Source of the DNA: Planctomycetota bacterium
GTDB taxonomy: Bacteria; Planctomycetota; Phycisphaerae; UBA1845
DNA: 64,000 nt
Reading direction: 5' to 3'
Assembly: GCA_029558835.1 (NCBI GenBank)
Contig: JAKQDH010000060.1
Location: forward strand, 49,960-113,959
Shown: one piece after another, positions 18,888 to 27,734 of the stretch
Position numbering within the stretch: the first letter of the stretch is position 1
Layout: each line of letters starts with the position of its first letter
Program-made: the position numbers and the translations under genes
The notes under the pieces: generated by a model
Seen by the model: the letters and a program-made list of their open reading frames with translations, nothing else
Database searches by the model: none
What the model was told of the DNA's origin: nothing

Positions 18888-19991
18888 GTGACGACCCTGG
18901 ATCGATACCTCCTGCGTTCGCTGCTGCTCAACTACGTGTTGGGCCTGGGCATTATGCTCAGCCTGTACGTGGTCCTCGATCTGTCGATCAATCTGGACGA
19001 GTTCACGGAAAGCAGGCCGGACGCGCTCACCCTGCTGAGGAACATCGGCGCCTACTACGGGCCGAACCTGGCATTGTACTTCGCCCAGCTCTGCGGCGTC
19101 ATTACGACGTTCGCCTGTCTGGCAACCGTGGCCCGGCTGCGCGTGCAGAACGAGATGACGGCCCTGCTGTCGTCCGGCGTGAGTCTGTACCGGGTGGCTG
19201 CCCCTATCATCGCGTTCGGCGTGGCGACGTCTCTGCTGCTGGTACTGGCGACGGAGGTATGGATCCCCGCCCTGGCGCCGAAGCTGGGCCGCCAGCATGA
19301 CGAAGTGGGCACGCGGCGCGAGGCGGAGGTGTTCTTCATGCCGGATCGGGGAGGCACCCTGCTGTCGGCCGCCCGGTTCAACGCGGAGGCGGGCACCTTG
19401 CACGGGCTGCTGGTGCTGGTGCGCGATGAGTACGGCAGCGCCCGCAGCATTCTGGAGGCTGACCTGGCCGCCTGGGAACCGGCCGGCGCTACCGGGCAGC
19501 CCGGACGCTGGCGGTTGACCCGCGGACGCCTGGAGGAGACGGTCTTGCCGGAGTCGCCGGGCCTCGGTCCACGCATCCAGCGGGCACGCAGCTACCCGGA
19601 GTACTACGAGAGCAATCTCTCGCCGCGCGATATTCAGGTCCGCCAGGCCGAAGGCTGGGTCGGCTACCTCAGTCTGAGCCAGTTGCGGCAGCTCCAAAAC
19701 GAGGGCGGCACCAACCTGGCGAGCATCGTACAGACGCGGCACCGGCGGGTGGCCACGCCGCTGGTGAGCATCGTGCTGCTGCTGCTGGGGCTGCCCTTCT
19801 TTCTGGATCGCTCGCCAGCCAATGTCTTGCGCGATGCCAGCCGAGCGCTCGTGGCGTGCGGGGCGTGTTACCTGGTGACCTTTGGCACCCAGAACCTGCG
19901 TCCCGAGTCGCTCTCGGCGTTGCCGAGTTGGATTCCGATCTTCATCTTCGCCACGCTGGCGGCCGTGCTGCTCGACCGGCTGCGAACGTGA
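18888..19991 (+). CDS. LptF/LptG family permease (second of pair)
   Basis: A 367-aa inner-membrane permease, the usual family length. It starts VTTLDRYLLRSLLLNYVLG from a GTG at 18888, with AGAGG about 8 bases upstream; the longer frame from 18735 would translate the palindromic repeat and is rejected. Six predicted helices are visible, three before and three after a periplasmic jellyroll. The LPS-transport family motif region RLRVQNEMTALLSSGVSLYR (coupling helix to LptB) is clear. It acts with the preceding permease and a LptB ATPase not present in this window. Confidence 0.88.
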   Translation: MTTLDRYLLRSLLLNYVLGLGIMLSLYVVLDLSINLDEFTESRPDALTLLRNIGAYYGPNLALYFAQLCGVITTFACLATVARLRVQNEMTALLSSGVSLYRVAAPIIAFGVATSLLLVLATEVWIPALAPKLGRQHDEVGTRREAEVFFMPDRGGTLLSAARFNAEAGTLHGLLVLVRDEYGSARSILEADLAAWEPAGATGQPGRWRLTRGRLEETVLPESPGLGPRIQRARSYPEYYESNLSPRDIQVRQAEGWVGYLSLSQLRQLQNEGGTNLASIVQTRHRRVATPLVSIVLLLLGLPFFLDRSPANVLRDASRALVACGACYLVTFGTQNLRPESLSALPSWIPIFIFATLAAVLLDRLRT

Positions 19992-20021
19992 GTAACCCCG
20001 AGCGACGCCACGCCGAAACGG

Positions 20022-20618
20022 TCAGGCGTGCGGTCCAGGCGCGTCTTGCGAACGCGAGACGCCGACCGGGGCAGACGACCGCCGCAGCAGGCCGCGCCGC
20101 AACAGGTGCCGCCGGTGGCGTGCACGGTACTTGACGACCGCCCAGCCGACCACGAAGTAAGCAACCGTGCCGAAGACCACGCCCGCCAGCGCACAGCCCA
20201 CCCACAGGTCCGCACCGACCTGCACGGCCGCGTTGAACGCGTCCTTCCAGAAGGCCGGGTCCACGAAGCGTCCCCAGCCATGGTGCTGGGCCAGTTGCCC
20301 CAGAACCTGCTTCTCGACGTCGATGCCGCCGGCGGCCAGGTGGCCGCGAAGAACGAACCGGCCCAGAGCGTAGCAGGCCGAGTAGATGGGCACGGCCGTC
20401 GCGGGGTTGGTGATCCACACAGTGGGCACGCAAATGGCCTTGTTCGCCCGAACCAGGGCAGCCAGCGCGATCGACACGACCGTCTGCACGCCCATGAGTG
20501 GAAGGAAGGCCACGAAAGTGGCAATGGCGGCCCCCAGCGCAATGCGGCGCGGCGTGTCGTCGGCATGCAACACGGTGTGCGCGACGATGCGTCGGGCTCG
20601 CTGCCAGTAGGTTCCCAT
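20022..20618 (-). CDS. DUF2062 membrane protein
   Basis: A 198-aa protein of the DUF2062 family, function unknown. The diagnostic segment is ALGAAIATFVAFLPLMGVQT followed by ICVPTVWITNPATAVPIY, with further hydrophobic helices near residues 70-90 and 145-165. The start at 20618 (MGTYWQRARR) has only a weak GGAG/GGATG site. DUF2062 genes often sit near lipid or glycan biosynthesis genes; here it lies downstream of a heptosyltransferase on the same strand. Confidence 0.85.
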   Translation of the reverse strand: MGTYWQRARRIVAHTVLHADDTPRRIALGAAIATFVAFLPLMGVQTVVSIALAALVRANKAICVPTVWITNPATAVPIYSACYALGRFVLRGHLAAGGIDVEKQVLGQLAQHHGWGRFVDPAFWKDAFNAAVQVGADLWVGCALAGVVFGTVAYFVVGWAVVKYRARHRRHLLRRGLLRRSSAPVGVSRSQDAPGPHA

Positions 20619-20685
20619 TGCCCATCATCCGCTCCACCGGCCCCACCGGGACGGTGCGCTCATCGACGGTCGCCCTCCCGGCGGC

Positions 20686-21771
20686 TCAGGCGCGTACCCG
20701 GCGCACCGCTTCTACGACCAAATCCACGCTCAGTTCGCGCAGGCAGCGGTGCCCGAAGCCACACTGGGAGAGACGACGATAGTAACACGGCGAACAGTCT
20801 AGCGGAAGTCGCACCACGGCCTCCGGGTGCCGGTACGGACCCGTCCGGGACGGGTTCGTGGGGCCGGTCAGGCAGATCAACGGCCGGTCCAGCGCTGCCG
20901 CGAGGTGGGCGGCCGCCGAGTCATGGCAAACCACGAGGTCCGCGCGTGCCAGCAGTGCCGCAAGCTGCGGCAGCGTCGTACGCCCGACGAGCTGCGCCGG
21001 CGCGGTGCGACAGCCGGCCACCACTTCCGCGCACAACGCCGCCTCCCCGGGGCCACCCAGCAGCACGCACTGGACGCGCTCGTCTTGTGCAAGCGCGTCG
21101 ATGAGCCCGGCGAAGTGGGCGGTCGGCCAACGCTTCGTCTCCCACCGCGCGCCGGGGACCAGCACCACCAGCTTCCGAGCGGCGTTCACCCCGGCCGCGG
21201 CGAGCAAACGCCCCGCCTCGGCTTCGTCCGTCTCCGATAGGGCGAGAGGGAAGGCAATCGGCACGTCGGCAAAGCCCAGCAGCCCGGCCACGCGGTAGTT
21301 GCGGTCCACGGCGTGCGTGTCGGGCAAGTCAACGGGCAGATGGTGCGTGTAGAAGCAGGCAGCGCCCTCGCGCGCGTCCCGAAAGCCGATCCGCACCGGC
21401 GCCGCCGTCGCCCGGGCGAAGAAGCCGCTGCGAAACAGACCCTGCAAGTCGATCACCAGATCGTACTGCGCATGACGCAGGTCGCGGAGAAACCCGCAGA
21501 ATTGACTGGCCGCTCGGGGGCTGCGCCACAGGCGGGCGTAGCGGTCCCGGTCGAACCGCACCAGACCGGTCAGCTCCGGGTGTCCCTCCAGCAGGGCCGC
21601 GTGGGCCGTGGCGATCAGCCAGTCGATGCGCGCGGCAGGATAGCGCGTCCGCAAGCCGTGCAGGACCGGCAGCGCGTGGATCACGTCGCCCAGCGAGCTG
21701 GGCTTGATCAACAGGATGCGCTCGAACGCGCGCTCGGCGAGGTTGTCCCCACGGGGCGAAGCTCCCGACAC
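20686..21771 (-). CDS. Glycosyltransferase family 9 (LPS heptosyltransferase-like)
   Basis: A 361-aa GT9 enzyme that should transfer ADP-heptose to the LPS inner core on the cytoplasmic face. N-terminal motif ERILLIKPSSLGDVIHALPV, and the C-terminal Rossmann motifs VLVPGARWETKRWP, DLVVCHDSAAAHLAAAL and LTGPTNPSRTGPY, are characteristic. The terminal CSPCYYRRLSQCGFGHRC cluster is typical of heptosyltransferases I/II. The start is a GTG at 21771, 10 bp after the bpt stop, so translation is probably coupled. With the HldE-like gene and LptF/G it supports an LPS-type outer membrane. WaaC versus WaaF cannot be decided here. Confidence 0.88.
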   Translation of the reverse strand: MSGASPRGDNLAERAFERILLIKPSSLGDVIHALPVLHGLRTRYPAARIDWLIATAHAALLEGHPELTGLVRFDRDRYARLWRSPRAASQFCGFLRDLRHAQYDLVIDLQGLFRSGFFARATAAPVRIGFRDAREGAACFYTHHLPVDLPDTHAVDRNYRVAGLLGFADVPIAFPLALSETDEAEAGRLLAAAGVNAARKLVVLVPGARWETKRWPTAHFAGLIDALAQDERVQCVLLGGPGEAALCAEVVAGCRTAPAQLVGRTTLPQLAALLARADLVVCHDSAAAHLAAALDRPLICLTGPTNPSRTGPYRHPEAVVRLPLDCSPCYYRRLSQCGFGHRCLRELSVDLVVEAVRRVRA

Positions 21772-21780
21772 GGTGGTTCG

Positions 21781-22539
21781 TCACTCCAGGAAAGACACCC
21801 AACTGCGGTTGTCAACCAGCCGCTCGTTCGGCCTGAACCGCGCTTTGTAGGCCATCGCCTGGCAATCGGCAATATAGTAACCGAGATAGTAATACCCCAA
21901 CTTCGCCTGCTGCGAGTACTCGATCTCCCACAGGATCGAGAAGGTGCCGGGGCTGAACTGCCCCGCTTCGGGCTCGAAGTACATGTAGACGGAGCTCAGA
22001 CCACCGGGGCAGCCGTCGGCCAGGCTCACGCCGATCAGACGCTGCCCCTGGTAGTAGCAGAACTCCAGCATCGGCAGCGCGGATTGCAGCATCAACGGAT
22101 CGTAGAGGAAATCGAGGAACGTCTCATACGAACGTGGCATCGTGTCGTCGTGCTGGGCTTGCAGGTAGCGACGGTACAACTCGAACTTCTCGTCGCTGAC
22201 CTGCGGTTGACCCACTTCGACGCGTGTCTCCGCGTTGCGCCTCCAGACGCGGCGCAGGGAACGGGTGCGACGGAAGCGGGCGACGTCGACGCGAATCGGG
22301 ATGCACGCGTCGCATGCCCGGCACCGTGGGCGGTACACAATCCGGCCACAACGTCGGAAGCCGTGCCCCAGGAGGCGTTCATACGCCTCCCCATCGAGGC
22401 GCACGGCCAGGTACGCCTCGACTCGGTCCTGCCTGTCGGGCAGGTACGGACACGGCGATTCGTCGGTGAAGAAAGGCAGTTCCTCCCGCGCCTGCCCGCG
22501 CAACTGGATCAAGCCATTGGCAGAAGCATGCTCTTGCAT
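21781..22539 (-). CDS. bpt: Aspartate/glutamate leucyltransferase (Bpt)
   Basis: A 252-aa aminoacyl-tRNA protein transferase of the Ate1/Bpt family, which attaches Leu to N-terminal Asp/Glu and so marks proteins for N-degron proteolysis. Visible features are the N-terminal CPYLPDRQDRVE, the CRACDACIPIRVDV cysteine motif, and the C-terminal YYLGYYIADCQAMAYKARFRP. The ATG at 22539 (MQEHASANG) has AGAGGCGG upstream; the frame upstream is only palindromic repeat. The gene lies between that repeat and the heptosyltransferase. Confidence 0.92.
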   Translation of the reverse strand: MQEHASANGLIQLRGQAREELPFFTDESPCPYLPDRQDRVEAYLAVRLDGEAYERLLGHGFRRCGRIVYRPRCRACDACIPIRVDVARFRRTRSLRRVWRRNAETRVEVGQPQVSDEKFELYRRYLQAQHDDTMPRSYETFLDFLYDPLMLQSALPMLEFCYYQGQRLIGVSLADGCPGGLSSVYMYFEPEAGQFSPGTFSILWEIEYSQQAKLGYYYLGYYIADCQAMAYKARFRPNERLVDNRSWVSFLE

Positions 22540-22620
22540 GACGGGGCCGCCTCTGCGTGTCCGCCTTGGAACGCCGCGTAGCGTTGTTCCCCCTCGCGGG
22601 CGGCGTGGGAAGCGAACGCG

Positions 22621-22690
22621 TGTAGGGCGGGTTTCACCCGCCGCGGTGCCGGCACACGTGAACGTCCCGGCGGGCGAAGCCCGCCCTACA
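22621..22690. repeat. Palindromic TGTAGGGCGGG element
   Basis: A 70-bp element with perfect 11-bp inverted ends (TGTAGGGCGGG at 22621-22631, CCCGCCCTACA at 22680-22690). Two internal hairpins, GGCGGGTTTCACCCGCC and GGCGGGCGAAGCCCGCC, could fold. The words TGTAGGGCGGGTTTCACCCGCC-type repeats are known as dispersed elements in many bacterial genomes. Confidence 0.88.
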
Positions 22691-22710
22691 TTGGTCACCG
22701 CGGCCCGTCG

Positions 22711-24642
22711 CTACTTCTGTGTCGGCGCGCTGCCGATGGCCAGCAGGAGCGACTGCGTCGCCCGCAGGTCATTGACGGCCGAGCGCAGGGCCTCGAAGTC
22801 CTTAGCCGGTACCGGGTCAGCCGTGACTTCGACGGTCCGCCGCACGCGCACCGTGCGACCGTCCGCGTCCACGCTCTGCGCCACCGAACCCCAACCCGCC
22901 TCGACCTTGGGCAAACCGGCGGGCACCACGACGGGCGCTTGCCCCTCGGGCAGCTCAACCAGGATGTCCACCTGCTCGCGGAACGCCCCGGCCAAGTCCA
23001 CGTCTGTCTGGCGGTACGACCGGGACAATGGCAACGGAAAATCGCCGAGAAACGCCGGCCCGTCTCCGAACCGCAGGACACGCTGCCCGCCGACTTCCGG
23101 CAGGGCCTCGCCACTGCTTACCGTCAGCTTTGCCTCCAGCACGTCGTCAGACAGAGTCGTAAGGGTGTGACCGGAGACCGTGAAACCTGAAAGTGCTCTC
23201 TGTACCAGTCCCTTAACGAGACTTGCTTGGGCACTCGCGGACTCCAGACCGGCGGGGTTATAGAAGCTGCCCGTCAGCCGCAGGCGCAGCTCGCCGCCGG
23301 CCTTGCCACTCTTGTCGATCGTGATCTTGCCGCCGAGCTGGAATTCGCTGGCGTAGCCTTCGCCGCAGGCGCGGATGCAAACGTCCGTCAGCCGGTCGCC
23401 GGTGACACTAAGCAGCCGGTGGCGACCCCAGCTTCCCGGGTTGCGGATGACACCCTGGCGAGGATGGACCCAGACGATCTGATCCGGCAGGGCCACGGCC
23501 GCCACCAGCCCAGCGAAAGCGCTGTCAGCCGGAACGTCCTTGTCCCAAATGGTGGAATCGACGGCCACGGTCAGCTCCGTCTCCATGCCCAGGCCACGCA
23601 GAGCAGCCGCCAGCAGGGCCGCCGATTCCAGCTCGTTGCCGTAGTTGCTGCGGAGCACTTCGCCCGCAGGACGGCAAGTGAGCGGCTGGCGCGTCTTCCA
23701 GGACGAGACGAAGTTGAACGAATCGCGGATGGCCTTGCTGACCGCCTGGATACGGTCGATCGGGTCAACTTTGCCCTCGACGGCCTTCGTGGCCAGCGCC
23801 GTGACGTTGTCGGCAGGCTGGGCCGCCCGCTCAGCCGGTTGCAGCAGAGCCGTCGCCCAGTCCAGGGCTGTCGGGCAGGTCGTGAAGCAGAGCCGCCCGT
23901 TGCGTTGCGGCCACGGCGGTGACTGCGGCTCGGCCGGCGAGCCGGGCAGGTCAGCAAACACCCAGCGGTAGGTAGTCACCCCCCCCGCATCCGACGAAGT
24001 TGTCGGTCCGCCGGTCAGACCGTCCAAGCGGTGCCGAACCTGGACGCCGGCCGGGACCGTCACGTTGATGATCCGCTGGATCGTCGGATAGTCGTCGTGC
24101 AGGCGCAGGTCAGCATTGATCCAGCCGATCACGCCCGGCTTGGTCGTGACTTCGTAATCCATCTCGATCACGGCGTTGGGCTCAATGCCGCTGAAGCACA
24201 CGACCATCTGCCGCCACGGGGCGTACGCGGGCCAGCCGGCGACGTCGTCAGGACCGGCCAGGTTGAACGAGTACTTGGGCACCGGCAGCACCGTGCCATT
24301 GGACTGGTGCGTCCGGGCCGTATGGATAATCAGCTCATCCTGGGCGTCGTTGAAGTCGAGCCGCTGATCGCCGAAGCGGCCGATGGGCCGCACGTTGAAC
24401 AACTTGAACCACTGGTGGTCACGGCGGTGGACCGTGCCGTCCTTGTCCAGCGTCCAGGACTGCTCCCAGCGCAGCATCACGCCGTCGGCGCCAGGGAAGC
24501 GATCCGCCCCCGGGCTCAGATCGGGAGAAGCAGCCTGGGCGCACACCCCCCGGCCGCCCGCCAGCACGGTCAGCCACGCCAACCCCGCGGCCGCGAGCCG
24601 CAGCCTTGCGTTACACTTGTTCATCCACGTCTCTTTCATCAT
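22711..24642 (-). CDS. Exported DUF3857-type protein with degenerate transglutaminase domain
   Basis: A 643-aa protein with a signal peptide (LRLAAAGLAWLTVLAGGRGVCAQA). A DUF3857 N-terminal beta domain spans roughly residues 45-250 (WFKLFNVRPIGRFGDQRLDF). The following region aligns by pattern with the transglutaminase-like domain of the neighbouring gene, but where that protein has GVCKDKA this one has GNELESA, and the His and Asp positions are also lost. It therefore looks catalytically dead. The C-terminal domain is beta-rich. The ATG at 24642 has GAGG 6 bases upstream. It is 57 bp downstream of its paralogue, so the two are probably cotranscribed. Confidence 0.78.
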   Translation of the reverse strand: MMKETWMNKCNARLRLAAAGLAWLTVLAGGRGVCAQAASPDLSPGADRFPGADGVMLRWEQSWTLDKDGTVHRRDHQWFKLFNVRPIGRFGDQRLDFNDAQDELIIHTARTHQSNGTVLPVPKYSFNLAGPDDVAGWPAYAPWRQMVVCFSGIEPNAVIEMDYEVTTKPGVIGWINADLRLHDDYPTIQRIINVTVPAGVQVRHRLDGLTGGPTTSSDAGGVTTYRWVFADLPGSPAEPQSPPWPQRNGRLCFTTCPTALDWATALLQPAERAAQPADNVTALATKAVEGKVDPIDRIQAVSKAIRDSFNFVSSWKTRQPLTCRPAGEVLRSNYGNELESAALLAAALRGLGMETELTVAVDSTIWDKDVPADSAFAGLVAAVALPDQIVWVHPRQGVIRNPGSWGRHRLLSVTGDRLTDVCIRACGEGYASEFQLGGKITIDKSGKAGGELRLRLTGSFYNPAGLESASAQASLVKGLVQRALSGFTVSGHTLTTLSDDVLEAKLTVSSGEALPEVGGQRVLRFGDGPAFLGDFPLPLSRSYRQTDVDLAGAFREQVDILVELPEGQAPVVVPAGLPKVEAGWGSVAQSVDADGRTVRVRRTVEVTADPVPAKDFEALRSAVNDLRATQSLLLAIGSAPTQK

Positions 24643-24698
24643 GCGTTTCCTCAAAACGGCCCCGAGCGGGGCACGGTGAATGACCTCGAGATTCCCGC

Positions 24699-26909
24699 CT
24701 ACGACGCCGTCCGACAGACAATCCACTCGTTCGCAATCTTGTTCATGGCCTCGATCGCCTCCTTGAAGCCCACGTAATCCGCGGCCGGGATGAGGTGGTT
24801 CTTCAAGGTGAACTCGAAGCGATAGGTCAGCTTGTTGCCGTCGCTCGACGGCTCGAACTTCAGGGCCGCGGAGCCGGAATCGAGCGTCTTCGCCTCCGGC
24901 AGGTGCTCGACGGTCCAGCCCGGCGGCAACTGCACGGTCTCCTCGTAGCTGATCAGCCGCGTGGCGCGCATCCGCATGCCGAACTTACGTTCCTTGGCAC
25001 TGACGTCATAGGAGAAATCAGGCATCAGGAAACTTGCCAGCGGGTGCGACATGAGCGGGAGGCGGAACAGCCGCAGCTTGTCGGCCCCGGCGGCGTACCG
25101 ATCGGCCGTCACCTGCATCTTCACTTCGGTATCGCGGGAGTAGTCATACGGGTCGGTGAAGCTGAGGGTCTGCAACGTGGCGTTGGGGGCGATGTTCAGC
25201 ACGTGCTCGAAGCCGGCCTTCTGCTCCGGCTTGGTGAAACGCTCGGCGCTGCGTCGCAGGTAGGTGCAGGCGTAGCCCTTCAGGTCCATGCGAATGTCGG
25301 TCGTAAGCTTCCCGTCGGCGCTCAGCGTGGTTGCCGCCCGCGCCCCGATGCTGTTGTACTCCGGCGGGAAGTACGGCGACTGCGTGAGCCCCTGCCCCTC
25401 GGGTGTGCCATAGACCAGGTGCTGCAGAGCTTCACGGCTCGACCACAGCTCCCGGCTCAACGGCGACCAGGTGGGGTCCAGGATGCGGAAGGTCCCGTCC
25501 TGGTTACGCATGACGGTGACGGTGTGATTGAACTGATCGGCGGGAATCTCCTCCACCCGCGAGCCGGCCATCGTCAGCGCCGGGTACACCTCATGCCCCA
25601 GCACGCGGAGCATCGTGACCAGCATGCCCGCCTTGTCCTTGCACACGCCGCCCAGGTCGCGGAGCGTCTCGATGCCGGTGTGCAGGGTGAATCCCTCGCG
25701 CGGGCCGCGACTGGTGCCGTAATACCGCACGTTGTCGGCCACCCAGTGCAGGCAGGCGGCGATCTTCTCCTCGTCGGTCTTGAGCCCGGCGGTGACTTCC
25801 GCGACTTTCGCCTTGACCGCGTCGTCCGCGTCGAATTGCGGCTCGTTCACCTCGTAGAACCACCGCGACTTCGTCTCCCAGTCCGGCACGGTGGCCATCA
25901 CGACCTTGGCCACGCAGTCATCCAACGCCACGCCGTGCGGTTCGCCCTTGTGGGCCGGGATGTTCTCATCCCAGAACGTATACACGTGGTAGTCGCCGCT
26001 GAACCACAGCGATGTATTCACTTTCGCGTTGTAGACTTGGTACTGGACCGGCTTGTCCTTGGGCATGTGGACCGCGTAACGCTTGTTGATGATCGGGTAA
26101 CCGCCCTGGAACAACGTCGTCTCGTACCAGTGCCCGGGCATGGGGGGTTCAAGCGTCTCGCCGCCCGGCCCCGTCAGTGCCGGCGCCGCGGCCGCCAGGC
26201 CCGCCGCGCCTCCTTCTTCCGCCAGGTACGCGATGTTGAACCCGATCTTGCTGATGCGGATTTCCAGGGCATCGCCGACCTCGGCGCGCGGCAGGCCCAG
26301 CACATGCTGCTGATTGCCCCAGTAGATGGCTGACTGCGGCGCCGGTTGCGTGACGACCTTGGAGACGTCAACGTCCTCCACCTTCCCATCCTTGCGATGG
26401 ATGCGCACCGCGCGGATGGTCACGCGGTTGGTGGCGGGGTCGAACTCCTGGCGGAGCACGGCCTGGCCGCGCGTGCCCGCGTCGGTGAGGACCTTGATGA
26501 CCTGACAGCTCTCCGTGGTGGCCAGGCCGCTGGCCTGCACGTAGACGTCCGCCTCGTCCAGGACATAGACGAGAGCGGCGTTGTCATACGCGGCCGCATC
26601 GCCCGCGCTCGCCAGCATCTTCGTGATGTCCTCGTCGGTTGCCGGTCGCGGCGGCCCCGCCCAGGCGGAACCCGCCAACACCCCGATCACCAACAGCCCC
26701 AAGCAACTCCGCAGGAGAGACCACCCGGCACCCGGCCGTGGGTGGCATGGCCAAACGCAGCGCCGCCATGCCCTCCCGGAGGAGTGCCCGCACGCCGCAC
26801 CGGCATGCCGGCGCTCGCCCGCAGCGAGCTTGGGCATGCCACCCTGGCGTCCCCTTGGTGTGGTTCCACGGAGCCCTCGTTGTGTCTGCTGCCTCGCTAC
26901 CTCGATCAT
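24699..26909 (-). CDS. DUF3857 and transglutaminase-like exported protein
   Basis: Exported protein with a DUF3857 domain followed by a transglutaminase-like domain. The Cys-His-Asp triad is intact: GVCKDKAGMLVTMLR, FNHTVTVM and ILDPTWSP. Such proteins are presumed to act in the periplasm, possibly as cross-linking or peptidase-like enzymes; the substrate is unknown. The longest frame starts at ATG 26909 with AGGG upstream, but residues about 22-56 are encoded by a palindromic repeat (26740-26844). The real signal sequence (WSLLRSCLGLLVIGVLAG, about 63-80) comes after that, so the true start is uncertain and could be downstream. Paralogue of the next gene. Confidence 0.8.
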   Translation of the reverse strand: MIEVARQQTQRGLRGTTPRGRQGGMPKLAAGERRHAGAACGHSSGRAWRRCVWPCHPRPGAGWSLLRSCLGLLVIGVLAGSAWAGPPRPATDEDITKMLASAGDAAAYDNAALVYVLDEADVYVQASGLATTESCQVIKVLTDAGTRGQAVLRQEFDPATNRVTIRAVRIHRKDGKVEDVDVSKVVTQPAPQSAIYWGNQQHVLGLPRAEVGDALEIRISKIGFNIAYLAEEGGAAGLAAAAPALTGPGGETLEPPMPGHWYETTLFQGGYPIINKRYAVHMPKDKPVQYQVYNAKVNTSLWFSGDYHVYTFWDENIPAHKGEPHGVALDDCVAKVVMATVPDWETKSRWFYEVNEPQFDADDAVKAKVAEVTAGLKTDEEKIAACLHWVADNVRYYGTSRGPREGFTLHTGIETLRDLGGVCKDKAGMLVTMLRVLGHEVYPALTMAGSRVEEIPADQFNHTVTVMRNQDGTFRILDPTWSPLSRELWSSREALQHLVYGTPEGQGLTQSPYFPPEYNSIGARAATTLSADGKLTTDIRMDLKGYACTYLRRSAERFTKPEQKAGFEHVLNIAPNATLQTLSFTDPYDYSRDTEVKMQVTADRYAAGADKLRLFRLPLMSHPLASFLMPDFSYDVSAKERKFGMRMRATRLISYEETVQLPPGWTVEHLPEAKTLDSGSAALKFEPSSDGNKLTYRFEFTLKNHLIPAADYVGFKEAIEAMNKIANEWIVCRTAS
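26740..26844. repeat. Interspersed palindromic element, copy C
   Basis: Begins GGGTGGCATGGCCAAACGC and ends GCTTGGGCATGCCACCC; the interior CGGCATGCCGGCGCTCGCC matches copy D closely. The homology with copy D continues past the end (CCACCCTGG, then GTTCCA about 20 bp on). It overlaps the 5' end of the transglutaminase gene and is translated in its longest frame. Confidence 0.88.
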
Positions 26910-27734
26910 GCGCTAGCCCTCAAATACCTGGTTCCAACGCAGCGTCCCGCATCCGACTGCCGCGTGCGCCGTGACCCCATAGAGGCCGCCCGCCCCCTTC
27001 CCGCACGCGGCGGTAGACGGGTTAATGTAGCCTCCTTGTGTGGTTCTTACCAGACGGGAGCGACAAGTCCCTACGATGTTCAGACCCCTCTCCCTCCAAG
27101 GGAGAGGGGCAGGGGTGAGGGTCGAGGCGCCAGGGCCCCGCACGCGAGTCCGAAGTATGCGTGCCCGCGACCGCCGCCGCGCATGTGCTTCAGCCTCCTT
27201 GCTCTCGACGGAGTGTCCGCGCTTGGCAGCGCCGCACCGCTGAGCGTCACACCGGCTGCATCCCTGCCCAGCGTCCGACGGGCTTCGTCCGCCCGCCGGG
27301 ACCAGAAGCGAAGGAAAGCTGGCTGCTTCCCAGGGACTTCAGTGCGTGTTTAGCGTGCTGTGCGCTGGGCGTTGCGGTCCGGACGGTGCGTGCGGCCTCC
27401 GGGAGAACGGGGAAATGAGCGGGGTAGTCCCACCCCCAGGGCCTGGAAGGCAACGGTCGTGCGCCCTCCGGACGAGCTTGCGAATGCCCCCTGGCTTGGA
27501 ACTGACGTGCCGTGGGCGGGAAACCGACGTGCCGCGGGCGGGAAACCGACGTCCTCCTCCGCCCGGAGGGCGCGCGGTGGTTGCCAGGGACTTCGAGTCC
27601 CCGGGAAGCCGGCTTCCTTCTCTCTGTTCTTCTTATGTTCGTCCGCCCGGCAAACGAGCCTCGTCAGGACCGCACCATTCATCCCGCCGCACGCCATACA
27701 CGTACACCGCCGCGGACCGGCAGCGCGACTGCGC
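26910..27734. other. Gene-free stretch with palindromes and a tandem repeat
   Basis: 825 bp without a supportable gene. It holds a CCCCTCTCCCT/AGGGAGAGGGG hairpin (27085-27109), a 22-bp unit repeated twice in tandem (27504-27525 and 27526-27547, one mismatch), and inverted CGCGCGCCCTCCGG-type arms around 27445-27482 and 27558-27597. These look like repeat remnants. All open frames here are Arg/Pro/Ala-rich. Confidence 0.55.
27085..27109. repeat. CCCCTCTCCCT hairpin
   Basis: Perfect 11-bp inverted repeat with a 3-nt loop, followed by CAGGGGTGAGG. The same word family occurs at 7556, 55868 and 57821. Confidence 0.75.

Noticed and set aside
17088..19742. 884-codon open frame on the - strand opposite LptF/G
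   Set aside because: Arg/Gln/His-rich low-complexity translation; the + strand genes are convincing LptF/G permeases with ribosome binding sites.
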